Source: Clostridia bacterium (GTDB lineage: Bacteria; Bacillota; Clostridia; Monoglobales; Monoglobaceae). From it: a DNA stretch of 64,000 bases. The DNA is taken from contig JAFQIA010000002.1 in the NCBI GenBank assembly GCA_017397725.1, forward strand, positions 1-64,000. The letters run 5' to 3'. The position numbers and the translations under genes were made by a program. The notes beneath the pieces are model-generated. The model saw only the letters and a list, made by a program, of their open reading frames with translations, had not been told where the DNA came from and did no database searches. Every line of letters starts with the position of its first letter. Within the stretch, counting starts at the first letter, position 1. Below are positions 36,651-43,543 of the stretch, one piece after another.

Positions 36651-37682
36651 ATGAATATGGAATTCAAACGGAAATTACCAATCCCGAAAGAAATAAAAGA
36701 ACAATATCCGATTACGCCGGAGGTTGAAGAAATAAAAACAAAAAGAGATGAAGAAATCAAAGCCATCTTTGAAGGAAACGATGACAGATTCATTCTTATC
36801 ATCGGGCCTTGCTCCGCTGACCACGATGACAGCGTAATCGATTATATTTCCCGTTTGCGAGGGGTTCAGGAAAAGGTATCGGACAAGATACTCATCATCC
36901 CAAGAATCTACACCAATAAGCCCAGAACAACCGGAGACGGCTACAAAGGAATGCTGCATCAGCCCGACCCCAACAAGGAATCGGATATGTTAAAAGGGGT
37001 GATTGCCATCCGAAATCTGCATCTTCGGGCAATCAAGGAAACCGGTTTCACCTGTGCAGACGAAATGCTTTACCCTGAAAATTACCGATACTTATCCGAT
37101 TTGTTGTCCTATGTTGCAATTGGAGCAAGATCGGTGGAAAATCAAAAACACCGTCTTACCGCAAGCGGGCTGGATATCCCTGTCGGCATGAAGAATCCTA
37201 CCGCCGGAGATATTTCAGTTATGATGAATTCCATTACCGCAGGTCAGCATTCTCATACTTTCATTTACCGAGGATGGGAAGTGGAAAGCCACGGCAATCC
37301 TCTTACCCACGCAATCTTAAGAGGTTATGTAAATAAGCACGGACAGTCTATGCCGAACTATCATTATGAAGACCTGATTCATCTTGCAGAAATCTATGAA
37401 GCCTCAGGGCTTCTTAACCCTGCGGTTATTATTGATACCAACCACGCAAATTCCGGAAAAAAATGGATGGAACAGCCGAGAATCGCAAAAGAAGTCCTGC
37501 ATAGCTGTCGCCACAGTAATGATGTCAAAAAGATTGTGAAAGGGCTTATGATAGAAAGCTATATTGAAGATGGCGCGCAAAAGCCTGAAGAAGGTATTTA
37601 CGGAAAATCCATTACCGACCCCTGCCTTGGCTGGGAGAAGACAGAAAAACTCATCTACGTTTTGGCAGATGTTCTTTCATAG
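36651..37682 (+). CDS. 3-deoxy-7-phosphoheptulonate (DAHP) synthase, AroF/G/H type
   Basis: 343 residues, type I-alpha. LIIGPCSADHD (metal-binding Cys and PEP site), RIYTNKPRTTGDGYKGM, GARSVENQKHRLTASGLDIPVGMKNPT, and DTNHANSGKKW are all conserved. It condenses phosphoenolpyruvate and erythrose-4-phosphate to start the pathway. A short N-terminal extension (residues 1-45) with PITPEVEEIKTKRDE resembles the region that binds Phe or Tyr in E. coli isozymes. GGAGG lies 12 nt before the ATG. Which isozyme (AroF, G or H) cannot be told. Confidence 0.95.
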   Translation: MNMEFKRKLPIPKEIKEQYPITPEVEEIKTKRDEEIKAIFEGNDDRFILIIGPCSADHDDSVIDYISRLRGVQEKVSDKILIIPRIYTNKPRTTGDGYKGMLHQPDPNKESDMLKGVIAIRNLHLRAIKETGFTCADEMLYPENYRYLSDLLSYVAIGARSVENQKHRLTASGLDIPVGMKNPTAGDISVMMNSITAGQHSHTFIYRGWEVESHGNPLTHAILRGYVNKHGQSMPNYHYEDLIHLAEIYEASGLLNPAVIIDTNHANSGKKWMEQPRIAKEVLHSCRHSNDVKKIVKGLMIESYIEDGAQKPEEGIYGKSITDPCLGWEKTEKLIYVLADVLS

Positions 37683-37694
37683 GGGTGTATCATT

Positions 37695-38396
37695 ATGTTA
37701 GGAGTCATTGTAAATGTGATTACCGTGCTGCTGGGTTCGTGCCTTGGTTTGTTATTCAAAAAAGGTATTCCAAAAAAGGTAAGCACGGCGACCTTGCTTG
37801 GTTTGGGTGCGTGTACGCTGTATATCGGCATATCCGGAAGTCTTTGCGGAGAAAACGTGCTTATCGTCATTGCATCGATTGTGTTGGGGGTCCTGTCAGG
37901 AACCCTGTTAGACATTGACGGCAGGATAAACAAGCTTGCAACGGCGGTAGAAACCAGATTCAAAAAAGAAGGACAAAGCGTTTCTCTTGCGGAAGGTCTT
38001 GTGACCGCAACCCTTTTGTTCTGCGTCGGGTCCATGACGGTGACAGGCTCTATTCAGGCGGGACTAACAGGCGATCATTCGGTGCTGATAACCAAGGCAA
38101 CCCTTGACTTTGTATCTTCTATGATGCTGGCATCCAGTCTTGGTTTGGGTGTTCTTTTGGCATCCGTTTCCGTATTGGTAATTCAAGGCGGGCTTGTCCT
38201 TTTGGCAGGATTTCTTGCTCCGTTTATGAGCACGGGTGCCATTAACGAAATGACCTGCGTTGGCTCCATTTTAATCATTATGATAGGAACCAACCTGATG
38301 GACATTACCAAAATCAAGGTGGCAGATTTCCTGCCTGCAATTCTCTTTGCACCTATCATCTATCATGTCGCAAACTTCATCGGGAATCTTATCTAA
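37695..38396 (+). CDS. DUF554 family membrane protein
   Basis: 233 residues with about six hydrophobic helices. The start LGVIVNVITVLLGSCLGLLF, then GTLLDIDGRINKLA, FCVGSMTVTGSIQAGL and the C-terminal GSILIIMIGTNLMDITKIKVADFLPAI are typical of the DUF554/YdfK family. The function is unknown, and a transport role has been suggested only from fold and topology. It begins 12 bp after the DAHP synthase stop and ends at the operon terminator, so it may share the aromatic control. Export or import of aromatic compounds is a speculative possibility. Confidence 0.85.
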   Translation: MLGVIVNVITVLLGSCLGLLFKKGIPKKVSTATLLGLGACTLYIGISGSLCGENVLIVIASIVLGVLSGTLLDIDGRINKLATAVETRFKKEGQSVSLAEGLVTATLLFCVGSMTVTGSIQAGLTGDHSVLITKATLDFVSSMMLASSLGLGVLLASVSVLVIQGGLVLLAGFLAPFMSTGAINEMTCVGSILIIMIGTNLMDITKIKVADFLPAILFAPIIYHVANFIGNLI

Positions 38397-38406
38397 AAAA
38401 CAAAAA

Positions 38407-38432
38407 AGCACTTCTAACGAAGTGCTTTTTTT
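38407..38432 (+). terminator. Terminator of the aromatic operon
   Basis: GCACTTC (38408-38414), loop TAAC, GAAGTGC (38419-38425), then seven T. The A-run on the left also allows it to act on the converging tRNA-Arg transcript. Confidence 0.9.
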
Positions 38433-38433
38433 G

Positions 38434-38510
38434 TGGTACGCCCGACGCGATTCGAACGCACGACCTTCAGAGTCGGAGTCTGACACTCTATCCAACTGAG
38501 CTACGGGCGC
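38434..38510 (-). tRNA. tRNA-Arg (anticodon CCG)
   Basis: 77 nt with encoded CCA. Acceptor arms GCGCCCG/CGGGCGT pair with one G-U. D arm GCTC/GAGT, anticodon stem TCAGA/TCTGA around loop CTCCGAC, T loop TTCGAAT. It reads CGG codons. It converges on the aromatic operon and shares the hairpin at 38407-38432. Confidence 0.95.
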
Positions 38511-38524
38511 ATACAACATAAAGC

Positions 38525-38553
38525 AGTATAGCACAAAAAAAGCCATCGTGCAA
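38525..38553 (-). promoter_or_regulatory. Candidate tRNA-Arg promoter
   Basis: Minus strand TTGCAC (38548-38553), 17-bp spacer, TATACT (38525-38530), 15 bp upstream of the tRNA 5' end. The -35 match is weak. Confidence 0.5.
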
Positions 38554-38605
38554 GCACTTTTCGAAAAAAATGTGAAAAAAAGATAGATTTATTTTTAAAA
38601 AAGGC

Positions 38606-38634
38606 TTGACAAACGCCCTAAAACATAGTAAAAT
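38606..38634 (+). promoter_or_regulatory. Promoter of tRNA-Leu
   Basis: TTGACA (38606-38611), 17-bp spacer, TAAAAT (38629-38634), 33 bp upstream of the tRNA. Confidence 0.8.
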
Positions 38635-38666
38635 AGTTTCCGTTGGTTCGCCAATCAGTGAGATAT

Positions 38667-38753
38667 GCGGATATGGCGGAATTGGCAGACGCGCATGGTT
38701 CAGGTCCATGTGAAAGCAGTTTCATGGAGGTTCAAGTCCTCTTATCCGCACCA
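38667..38753 (+). tRNA. tRNA-Leu (anticodon CAG)
   Basis: 87 nt with encoded CCA and the long variable arm of a class II tRNA. Acceptor arms GCGGATA/TATCCGC, anticodon stem CATGG/CCATG around loop TTCAGGT. It reads CUG codons. Confidence 0.95.
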
Positions 38754-38787
38754 AAATCGACAAGATTCCACGAATCTTGTCGATTTT
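38753..38787 (+). terminator. Hairpin after tRNA-Leu
   Basis: A 15-bp perfect stem (38753-38767 with 38773-38787, loop CCACG). Core TCGACAAGATT, right arm ending in four T followed by ACTTTT. It probably ends the tRNA transcript, with possible read-through to the symporter 22 bp downstream. Confidence 0.75.
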
Positions 38788-38808
38788 ACTTTTAAGGAGG
38801 TCAAACTT

Positions 38809-40359
38809 ATGACAAACGCACAACTTTACACCATTGTTGCCCTTTGCATCTATGCATTGGTAATGACGGCAATCGGCTTTCTCAGCTACGGTAAATCCAA
38901 AACCCTTGACGGTTTTCTCATTGGCGGCAGAAATATCGGTGCTTGGGCAACCGCATTTGCATATGGTACAACATATTTTTCAGCCGTAGTGTTTATCGGT
39001 TATGCCGGACAGCATGGGTGGAACATCGGTATCGGCAGCATTTGGATTGGCATTGGCAATGCGATTTTGGGATGTCTTCTTTCCTGGATTCTGTTTGCAA
39101 ATCGCACAAGAAAAATGACCAAAAGACTGGACGCCAAAACCATGCCGGAATATTTTGAAAAGAGGTATGGCTCCAAGGGCATGAAGATTCTTGCTGCAGT
39201 CATTATTTTCGTATTTCTCGTCCCCTACTCCGCAGCAGTTTATAAGGGCCTTGGTTCCCTTTTCAGCGCAGTTTTCCCCGGGGTTGAAACTTGGGTATGG
39301 ATGCTGCTCATTGCTGTTCTTACCGCTATTTATCTCGTTGCAGGGGGATACATTGCAACCTCCTATACCGACCTGATTCAAGGTGTCATTATGATTGTTG
39401 GTGTGGTATGCCTTGTGGTTACCATTCTGAACCATGAAACTGTGGGCGGGCTCTCCGGTCTTATGGCAAATCTTAGTGCCTTTGCATCCTTGCCCGGAGA
39501 TCCACATCCCACCACAGGGGCACAGCTTACCAACATCTTTGGCGGTTCTTCCTTCAAGTTCCTCTGCTTTAACATTATGCTGACCAGCTTTGGTACTTGG
39601 GGCCTTCCGCAAATGATTGGCAAATTCTATGCCATCAAGGATACTGCTACCATCAAGCGGGGAACCATTATCTCCACCATTTTCTGTATCATCATCGGTT
39701 GCGGCGCTTACCTGATTGGCAGCACCTCCAGACTGATTCTGGGTGGCGTTCTGCCCGAGGGAGGCATCGACTCCATCATTCCCACCGTTCTGATGCAAGT
39801 GCTCAGTGGCGGAACCCTTGGCATCATCCTTTTGGCAGTGATTATGATTCTTCTTCTTTCCGCTTCTATGTCAACCTTGGGTGCCGTGGTTCTTACCTCT
39901 GCTTCTGCCGTTGCGGTGGACCTGATTCCTACCTTGAGAAAGAATCCTATCAAACCGGATTCACAGATGTTGCTTACACGGTCCCTCTGTCTGGTATTTG
40001 TGGCTTGTTCCTTTATCTTTGCAACCCAGAACATCCCGATTATCGTAAGCCTGATGTCCTTCTCCTGGGGCGTGGTTTCCGGTTGTTTCATCGGTCCGTA
40101 CATATGGGGACTGTTCTCCAAAAAGATCACCAAAGCCGGTGCCTATGCAGGCATCCTGACCGGACTTTTGACCGTGGGCATCTCCACTCTGGTCATCAGC
40201 CTCAATTCCGGTTTTGCAGCAGCCGCTGCCAAATCCCCTGAAATGGGTGTTGCTGCAATGGCGTTGTCTATGATTGCTGTTCCGGTAGTCAGTGCACTGA
40301 CTAAAGTTAAAGACACGCAACGGGTCGATGAAATTTTTGATTGTTATCATCAAGATTAA
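38809..40359 (+). CDS. Sodium:solute symporter (SSS family)
   Basis: 516 residues from the ATG at 38809, preceded by AAGGAGG. The frame is open upstream through the tRNA, but that is not coding. About thirteen hydrophobic helices. SSS features include the early KTLDGFLIGGRNIGAWATAFAYGTTYFSA (Na site region) and GGYIATSYTDLIQGVIMI (the family signature region). The C-terminal part has SMSTLGAVVLTSASAVAVDL. The family couples Na+ entry to uptake of proline, pantothenate, sugars or organic acids. The substrate cannot be told. No gene of a matching pathway is adjacent. It is monocistronic, with a terminator right after the stop. Confidence 0.92.
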   Translation: MTNAQLYTIVALCIYALVMTAIGFLSYGKSKTLDGFLIGGRNIGAWATAFAYGTTYFSAVVFIGYAGQHGWNIGIGSIWIGIGNAILGCLLSWILFANRTRKMTKRLDAKTMPEYFEKRYGSKGMKILAAVIIFVFLVPYSAAVYKGLGSLFSAVFPGVETWVWMLLIAVLTAIYLVAGGYIATSYTDLIQGVIMIVGVVCLVVTILNHETVGGLSGLMANLSAFASLPGDPHPTTGAQLTNIFGGSSFKFLCFNIMLTSFGTWGLPQMIGKFYAIKDTATIKRGTIISTIFCIIIGCGAYLIGSTSRLILGGVLPEGGIDSIIPTVLMQVLSGGTLGIILLAVIMILLLSASMSTLGAVVLTSASAVAVDLIPTLRKNPIKPDSQMLLTRSLCLVFVACSFIFATQNIPIIVSLMSFSWGVVSGCFIGPYIWGLFSKKITKAGAYAGILTGLLTVGISTLVISLNSGFAAAAAKSPEMGVAAMALSMIAVPVVSALTKVKDTQRVDEIFDCYHQD

Positions 40360-40360
40360 A

Positions 40361-40385
40361 AAAAGAGGCAACTGCCTCTTTTTTT
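40361..40385 (+). terminator. Terminator after the symporter gene
   Basis: GAGGC (40365-40369), loop AACT, GCCTC (40374-40378), flanked by AAAA and seven T. Confidence 0.88.
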
Positions 40386-40386
40386 A

Positions 40387-40415
40387 TTGCCTTTTTCTTC
40401 CCGCTGTGCTACAAT
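40387..40415 (+). promoter_or_regulatory. Candidate promoter of the 655-residue protein gene
   Basis: TTGCCT (40387-40392), 17-bp spacer, TACAAT (40410-40415), giving a leader of about 87 nt. Confidence 0.6.
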
Positions 40416-40422
40416 GCAAGGG

Positions 40423-40483
40423 TAACCGAAAGCTACCAAAATTACGCTGTTTCAGGCGGGTTCGGGTTACTTGTTTTCGGTTA
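40423..40483 (+). promoter_or_regulatory. Leader with alternative pairings or operator repeats
   Basis: TAACCGAAA (40423-40431) is exactly complementary to TTTCGGTTA (40475-40483). It can also pair, with one bulge, with TTCGGGTTAC (40461-40470). It lies between the promoter and the ATG at 40509. It may be a protein-binding inverted repeat just after the start site or a switching RNA leader. Confidence 0.4.
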
Positions 40484-40508
40484 AAATACAGAAAAGGACT
40501 TGATTGCT

Positions 40509-42476
40509 ATGAAGAATGAACGGTTTCATATTACCTTAGATCCAAGGACCGGATGTGTTTCCTCCATTATGATTACCGATGACCCCCATCAGATGAACTG
40601 GTGCCTGATGCCCCATCAGTGGGGTTCCCTTTCTCTTCAGCGCCCCACCGAGTTGGGTCGGCGCAATGATGCAGAAAACACCCTTTTGGAATTTTCTGAA
40701 TCCGAAAATGAATCTGTCAGCGTTTATTCCAATAACCGCATCAAAACCACGGTAAAGCGCAATTTCACTTCTGAGGGAAACTTTAAAGAAAGCTATACCT
40801 TTCAAAATATTCTCAACACCGACATTCTTTTGCGCAAGGGGGAGCTGGGCATCTATACCCCCTTTCGGGATGAGCAAAAGCCCGCCCCTGTCAGCCTGAC
40901 CCAATGTTCCCACACCCATATCTGGTGTGGCGAAAGTGAGGCATGGCTCAACGCCCTGCGTCAGGGGGATTCCAAGCAAAATCTGGGATTGGTTCTCACC
41001 GAAGGTTCTATTGATGCTTACAGCATTGACGGAGACAACGCACGGGTTTTGAAGGGAACCCGTGGTTGCATCCTACTGCATCCCGAGGCTGTGGACCTTT
41101 TGCCGGGCGAAAGCTTGACCATCTCGTGGGAACTCTTTGTCCATCAGGGCAAAGAGGATTTTACCCAAAAAATCCTTTCCTACGGAAAGCTGCTCCCTGT
41201 GGCACCCAGATACACCGTCTTTGCAGGCGAACCCATCACCTTTACCTTTTCTACCGATGCCAAGGATGTCCGCATCACTCTACGCAATGAGGAAATCCCC
41301 TATACCCGCAACGGAACCACCGTTTCTGTTTCCTACCTCCCCCAAAAGGAGGGAGAGCATACCTTCCGCATCGTTGCAGATAACAAGCACACCCATATCA
41401 ATGTTTGGGCAACTGCAGCTTTTGAAGAGGTGTTAAAACGACGGATTGACTTCATCGTAGACCATCAGCAATATCACCGTGAGGGAAGTCAATTAGACGG
41501 TGCCTACCTGATTTATGATACGGAAGAAAAACGCCTTTATTACGACAGCCTGTTTTCCGACCACAACGCCTGTCGGGAGCGGTTGGGAATGGCACTTTTG
41601 ATTGCCCGCTATCTCCAAAGCCACCAAAACGAAAAGTTTTATCAAAGCCTGATGCAGTTTGTGACCTTTGTCAAGCGAGAAGTGTTGGAGGTCACCACCG
41701 GTCAGGTGTTTAACGAGGTAGGAAAGGACCCCTCCTTCCTCCGTCTTTACAACGCACCTTGGATGATTACCCTGATGGCAGAGCTGTTCTTCCTGACCAA
41801 AGAAGAGGAATACTTAGACATCATCCACAAGGCGGTGAAGTTTTACTACGGACAGGGCGGTGGCAAGTTCTACCCCAACGGATTGAGTATGGAGCTGACC
41901 ATCAACGCCCTGAAAGAGGGAAACAAACCTGAGTACTTAAACGACGTTCTTGGCTATTTCCGTCAGCATGTACAGAATATGATTGAGGTGGGACTGAATT
42001 ACCCTGAGATGGAATGTGTGTATGAGCAGACCATCGTCACCTCACCTGCTACCTATATCCCCGAAATGGGGTTGATTACCGGAGACCCATCCTACGGGAA
42101 GCATATTCTTGACCATCTGGCGGTGCTGGACCGATTCAGCGGAATGCAACCGGATTTTCGCAACAACGAAATGGCAATCCGTTTCTGGGACGATTATTGG
42201 TTCGGCAAAGGCGGACTCTACCTTGACACCCTCCACTACTGGTGCTGCCTGACCGCAAGAAGTTTTTCCTGCTATTCCCGCCTGACAGGGGAGCAATCCT
42301 ATCAGGAAAAGGCGGAAAATTGCATCCGCAACTGTTTCTGCCTCTTCAAGGCGGACGGCTCGGCATCCTGTAACCTTGCCCTGCCCTTTGCGGTGGACAA
42401 TCACCCCGGCGACTTCTTTGACGCCTGGGCGAATGACCAAGACTTTGCCCTCTATTTTGCAATGCAGATTCTATAA
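40509..42476 (+). CDS. Unrecognised protein with N-terminal beta-sandwich and C-terminal helical-toroid-like domain, possible glycan-active enzyme
   Basis: 655 residues from the ATG at 40509, 12 nt after the AAAAGGA site. No signal peptide, so cytosolic. Residues 1 to about 225 are beta-rich and resemble the super-sandwich that precedes catalytic toroids (GTRGCILLHPEAVDLLPGE). About 235-310 is an Ig-like stretch (YTVFAGEPITFTFSTDA). From about 315 repeated helix pairs with aromatic and acidic residues (YNAPWMITLMAELFFLTKEEEYLD, GLNYPEMECVYEQTIVTSPATY, FWDDYWFGKGGLYLDTLHYWCCLTA) suggest an (alpha/alpha)6 glycosidase or lyase. I do not recognise the family and name no activity. It has its own promoter and a strong terminator. 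Confidence 0.6.
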   Translation: MKNERFHITLDPRTGCVSSIMITDDPHQMNWCLMPHQWGSLSLQRPTELGRRNDAENTLLEFSESENESVSVYSNNRIKTTVKRNFTSEGNFKESYTFQNILNTDILLRKGELGIYTPFRDEQKPAPVSLTQCSHTHIWCGESEAWLNALRQGDSKQNLGLVLTEGSIDAYSIDGDNARVLKGTRGCILLHPEAVDLLPGESLTISWELFVHQGKEDFTQKILSYGKLLPVAPRYTVFAGEPITFTFSTDAKDVRITLRNEEIPYTRNGTTVSVSYLPQKEGEHTFRIVADNKHTHINVWATAAFEEVLKRRIDFIVDHQQYHREGSQLDGAYLIYDTEEKRLYYDSLFSDHNACRERLGMALLIARYLQSHQNEKFYQSLMQFVTFVKREVLEVTTGQVFNEVGKDPSFLRLYNAPWMITLMAELFFLTKEEEYLDIIHKAVKFYYGQGGGKFYPNGLSMELTINALKEGNKPEYLNDVLGYFRQHVQNMIEVGLNYPEMECVYEQTIVTSPATYIPEMGLITGDPSYGKHILDHLAVLDRFSGMQPDFRNNEMAIRFWDDYWFGKGGLYLDTLHYWCCLTARSFSCYSRLTGEQSYQEKAENCIRNCFCLFKADGSASCNLALPFAVDNHPGDFFDAWANDQDFALYFAMQIL

Positions 42477-42506
42477 AAAATGCCTCCCAATTGGGAGGCA
42501 TTTTTT
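42475..42506. terminator. Bidirectional terminator
   Basis: A 14-bp perfect stem (42475-42488 with 42493-42506, loop AATT), core TGCCTCCC with A/T flanks. It separates the converging 655-residue and small membrane protein genes. Confidence 0.92.
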
Positions 42507-42774
42507 ATTCTTCTTCCACACGCTGGTTTTCCAGACGTTCTTCTACGGTGACCCGATTGGCAGGGGCATGACTGCTCTGCCAGTTCGCGCGGCGCGTTGC
42601 CGCATCCTCCTCGGTGGGGAACTGGTCACTCACTGCAATCAACGCATCCCGATACTTTTTGTTTTTCTCCCGCAAAAGGAACACAACTGCGGTCATCACC
42701 AATCCCAAAAGCATCCCAAGGATGCCAAATGCCTTCCACCAACCATCGTGGTTTCTGTTTCCGTAACAACCCAT
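42505..42774 (-). CDS. Small single-span membrane protein, hypothetical
   Basis: 89 residues from the ATG at 42774, with AAAGGAAG about 8 nt upstream. The longer open frame 5' overlaps the end of birA. A short polar start (GCYGNRNHDGWWK) leads into one hydrophobic helix (AFGILGMLLGLVMTAVVFLL), then a charged cytoplasmic-type tail with EKNKKYRD and an acidic end. No family recognised. It follows birA by 52 bp at the end of the hprK-birA cluster and may be part of that transcript. Confidence 0.6.
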   Translation of the reverse strand: MGCYGNRNHDGWWKAFGILGMLLGLVMTAVVFLLREKNKKYRDALIAVSDQFPTEEDAATRRANWQSSHAPANRVTVEERLENQRVEEE

Positions 42775-42826
42775 ATTCTTCTTCCTTTCTTTTTTGTCTT
42801 TTTTATTCTGTCCAAAAAAACATTTC

Positions 42827-43537
42827 TCATTCTGCCAATCGAATACTGATTTCTCCGCTGGCAAGCACCCGTAGGTTGCCTGCAGCGTCCCGCAAAATCA
42901 GTTCGCCTTTTTCGCCGATATCCTCTGCAACATAGCGGCTTTGAGGCTCTTGCAAAAGCGTCACTTCTCTACCCAGAACCATCGATCGCTTGCGGTATTC
43001 CTCTATCCACACAGGAGAGAGCAAGGTTTCTTCCATTCTTTCCAAACGGAGGATGGTTTCAGCAATCAATTGCATCCGCAATTCTTCCTCATCCTGAGAA
43101 AAAAGACTACCTGCAATCCGGGAAAGCTCCCCCGAAAAGACGGTGCTGCAGTTGATACCGACACCCAGAATCACCGCATCGCCCACCATCTCGGCAAGGA
43201 TGCCGCAAATCTTTTTTCCGCCGAAATACAGGTCATTGACCCATTTGATTTGGGGCGAAATTCCGGTCACCGTTTCGATTGCCGTACTGACTGCAACCGA
43301 TGCCGCCGTGGTCACCCGCACCGATTCCTCAGGCGGGAGGTTGAGCCTTAAAATCATACTTAGATAAATGCCGGTCCCTTTGGGAGAATAAAAGGTTCTG
43401 CCCAGTCTGCCTCTGCCGCCGGTCTGTTCCTCTGCCAGAATCACCGTACCCGAGGGCGCACCCTCTGAAGCACGGCGTTTTGCCTCGTCATTGGTGGAGG
43501 GCAGGGTGTTAAAAGTCCAAATCTTTGCTTTCATCAT
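42827..43537 (-). CDS. birA: Biotin-[acetyl-CoA carboxylase] ligase, short form
   Basis: 236 residues from the ATG at 43537 (43534 and a GTG at 43543 are alternatives). TAGGTGAGG spans the dnaE stop. Ligase motifs: STNDEAKR, EEQTGGRGRLGRTF (biotinyl-AMP loop), KWVNDLYFGGKKICGIL with the active Lys, and GVGINC. It attaches biotin to carboxylase carrier domains. The N-terminal DNA-binding domain of bifunctional BirA is absent, so it should not act as a repressor. It is directly downstream of dnaE. Confidence 0.95.
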   Translation of the reverse strand: MMKAKIWTFNTLPSTNDEAKRRASEGAPSGTVILAEEQTGGRGRLGRTFYSPKGTGIYLSMILRLNLPPEESVRVTTAASVAVSTAIETVTGISPQIKWVNDLYFGGKKICGILAEMVGDAVILGVGINCSTVFSGELSRIAGSLFSQDEEELRMQLIAETILRLERMEETLLSPVWIEEYRKRSMVLGREVTLLQEPQSRYVAEDIGEKGELILRDAAGNLRVLASGEISIRLAE

Positions 43538-43543
43538 CCTCAC

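Noticed and set aside
38434..38753. The tRNA pair as an integration site for a mobile element
   Set aside because: Neither tRNA end is repeated nearby and no integrase or phage gene is in the window.
38665..38808. N-terminal extension of the symporter through the tRNA-Leu gene
   Set aside because: The frame is open, but the sequence is a tRNA plus hairpin, and AAGGAGG places the start at 38809.
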